A DNA stretch of 64,000 bases from Nocardia arthritidis. Lineage in GTDB: Bacteria > Actinomycetota > Actinomycetes > Mycobacteriales > Mycobacteriaceae. The stretch lies in NCBI RefSeq assembly GCF_011801145.1, contig NZ_CP046172.1, positions 6,076,001 through 6,140,000 on the forward strand. Reading direction: 5' to 3'. The translations under genes were made by a program, and so were the position numbers. The notes beneath the pieces are model-generated. The model saw only the letters and a list, made by a program, of their open reading frames with translations. It did not search any database and was not told the DNA's origin. This document shows, one piece after another, positions 63,298 through 64,000 of the stretch; positions within the stretch are counted from its first letter, which is position 1, and every line of letters begins with the position of its first letter.

Positions 63298-64000
63298 ATG
63301 TCGGCACGCCGGACGGGTTCGGTCCTGATCGTGTCCGAGTCGGATGATCTGCACGCCTCCGCGATGGCGGCGACGCTACGAGAACATCACGGGCTCAGCC
63401 CGATTCACCTCGACCTGCGCGACTTCCCAAGGGAGTCCGGCAGTTTCCGGCTCGACCGGCTCGGCACCGCCCGATCCCTTTCGCACGTAATCGGACTCGA
63501 CGATGTCGGCGCCGTGTGGTGGCGCCGCCCGCACCCCTGTGTGGTGCCCGCCGGCGTGCGCGCCGCCGACGACGCCTACCGCCAAGCCGAATGTGACGCG
63601 TTCATCCAGGGCCTCGTCTGGTCCATTCCGGCGCTGTGGGTCAACGATCCCGGCGCCGATCGCACCGCGGGCCGCAAGATCGTGCAGTTGGAGACCGCGC
63701 GCCGAGCCGGCTTCGCCATCCCGGAGACGCTGATCACCAACGATCCCGACGAGGCCCGCAGTTTCGTCGAATCCCGGCCCGGCCCAGTGGTTTACAAGCG
63801 CACCGGAACCAGCCGCGCCGAATTCGCCGAGACCAGGATCATCACCGCGGCCGACTACCCGAGGTTGGCGGGCATCCGCTCCGCGCCGACGACCTTCCAG
63901 GACTACGTCGAGGCCGACTGCGATCTGCGCGTGGTTTGGGTGGACGGCGTCGAATGGACCGTACGCATCGACTCGCAGGCCGGTGTCGGCCGGGTGGACT
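63298..64000 (+). CDS. MvdC/MvdD-type ATP-grasp peptide ligase (3' truncated by window edge)
   Basis: The frame is open from ATG 63298 to the end of the window (234 codons so far). WWRRPHP at residues 74-80 is characteristic of graspetide ligases (microviridin MvdC/MvdD and related ATP-grasp maturases). NDPGADRTAGRKIVQLETARR then IPETLITNDPDEA and VVYKRTG match the nucleotide-binding half of the fold; FQDYVEADCDLRVVWVDG is the start of the metal-binding core. The gene lies 12 bp after the 161-residue protein gene and is presumably co-transcribed. The C-terminal catalytic part is not seen. Confidence 0.8.
   Translation, partial: MSARRTGSVLIVSESDDLHASAMAATLREHHGLSPIHLDLRDFPRESGSFRLDRLGTARSLSHVIGLDDVGAVWWRRPHPCVVPAGVRAADDAYRQAECDAFIQGLVWSIPALWVNDPGADRTAGRKIVQLETARRAGFAIPETLITNDPDEARSFVESRPGPVVYKRTGTSRAEFAETRIITAADYPRLAGIRSAPTTFQDYVEADCDLRVVWVDGVEWTVRIDSQAGVGRVD

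Overview
The window is high-GC actinobacterial DNA, most likely from Nocardia or a close mycolic-acid relative. The strongest evidence is a mycobacterial-type block from about 38528 to 56991: SPFH/NfeD, a DUF3097 protein, ferrochelatase, inhA, fabG1, a VWA protein, a DUF58 protein, moxR, ripA, a small membrane protein, aconitase and AcnR. It matches the acn-to-SPFH order of Mycobacterium tuberculosis from memory. A type II NADH dehydrogenase, an MMPL transporter, a cutinase-like enzyme and a lysin B-like esterase also fit a mycolic-acid cell envelope. I saw no rRNA, tRNA, CRISPR array, transposase or integrase.

Layout. 1-4067 is the end of an envelope-lipid cluster: a truncated NAD-dependent epimerase, a condensation-type acyltransferase and an MMPL exporter. 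4369-11442 is accessory: an SDR, a frame-disrupted HTH regulator, a yefM/yoeB toxin-antitoxin pair divergent from a HigA-like gene, a cutinase fused to a beta-propeller, a luciferase-like oxidoreductase, and an ESX-like/DUF3558 lipoprotein pair. 11179-13270 is an alkylation-damage module (ECF sigma factor, Ogt, 2OG-Fe(II) dioxygenase, Ada-type zinc domain), directly downstream of recC-recB-recD (13314-22300). 22535-29042 holds a serine hydrolase, a P450, ndh and two tandem paralogous secreted glycine/alanine-rich proteins. 29253-31275 has urease accessory genes ureF-ureG-ureD without structural subunits. 31547-38321 contains small metabolic genes and an MFS/TetR pair. 38528-56991 is the conserved block, interrupted at 41142-44125 by four genes absent from the mycobacterial version. 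56994-64000 holds an amidohydrolase, a lysin B-like esterase, an unlisted 25-codon ribosomal protein bL37 gene, MarR/cupin and thioesterase genes, and the start of a probable graspetide-type RiPP locus that runs off the right edge.

Functional links. fabG1-inhA-hemH couples FAS-II mycolate elongation with haem synthesis. moxR-DUF58-VWA is a chaperone-like module beside the peptidoglycan endopeptidase ripA. acn is followed by its TetR repressor gene, and its promoter region carries a sequence matching the corynebacterial AcnR operator as I recall it. Regulatory signals read from sequence include an operator-like palindrome between the toxin-antitoxin and HigA-like genes, a TetR-type dyad, a MarR-type dyad, two promoters with MerR-type 19-bp spacing and several strong hairpin terminators. 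A 76-bp element occurs twice (29179-29254 and 44215-44290), with paired substitutions that preserve a stem.
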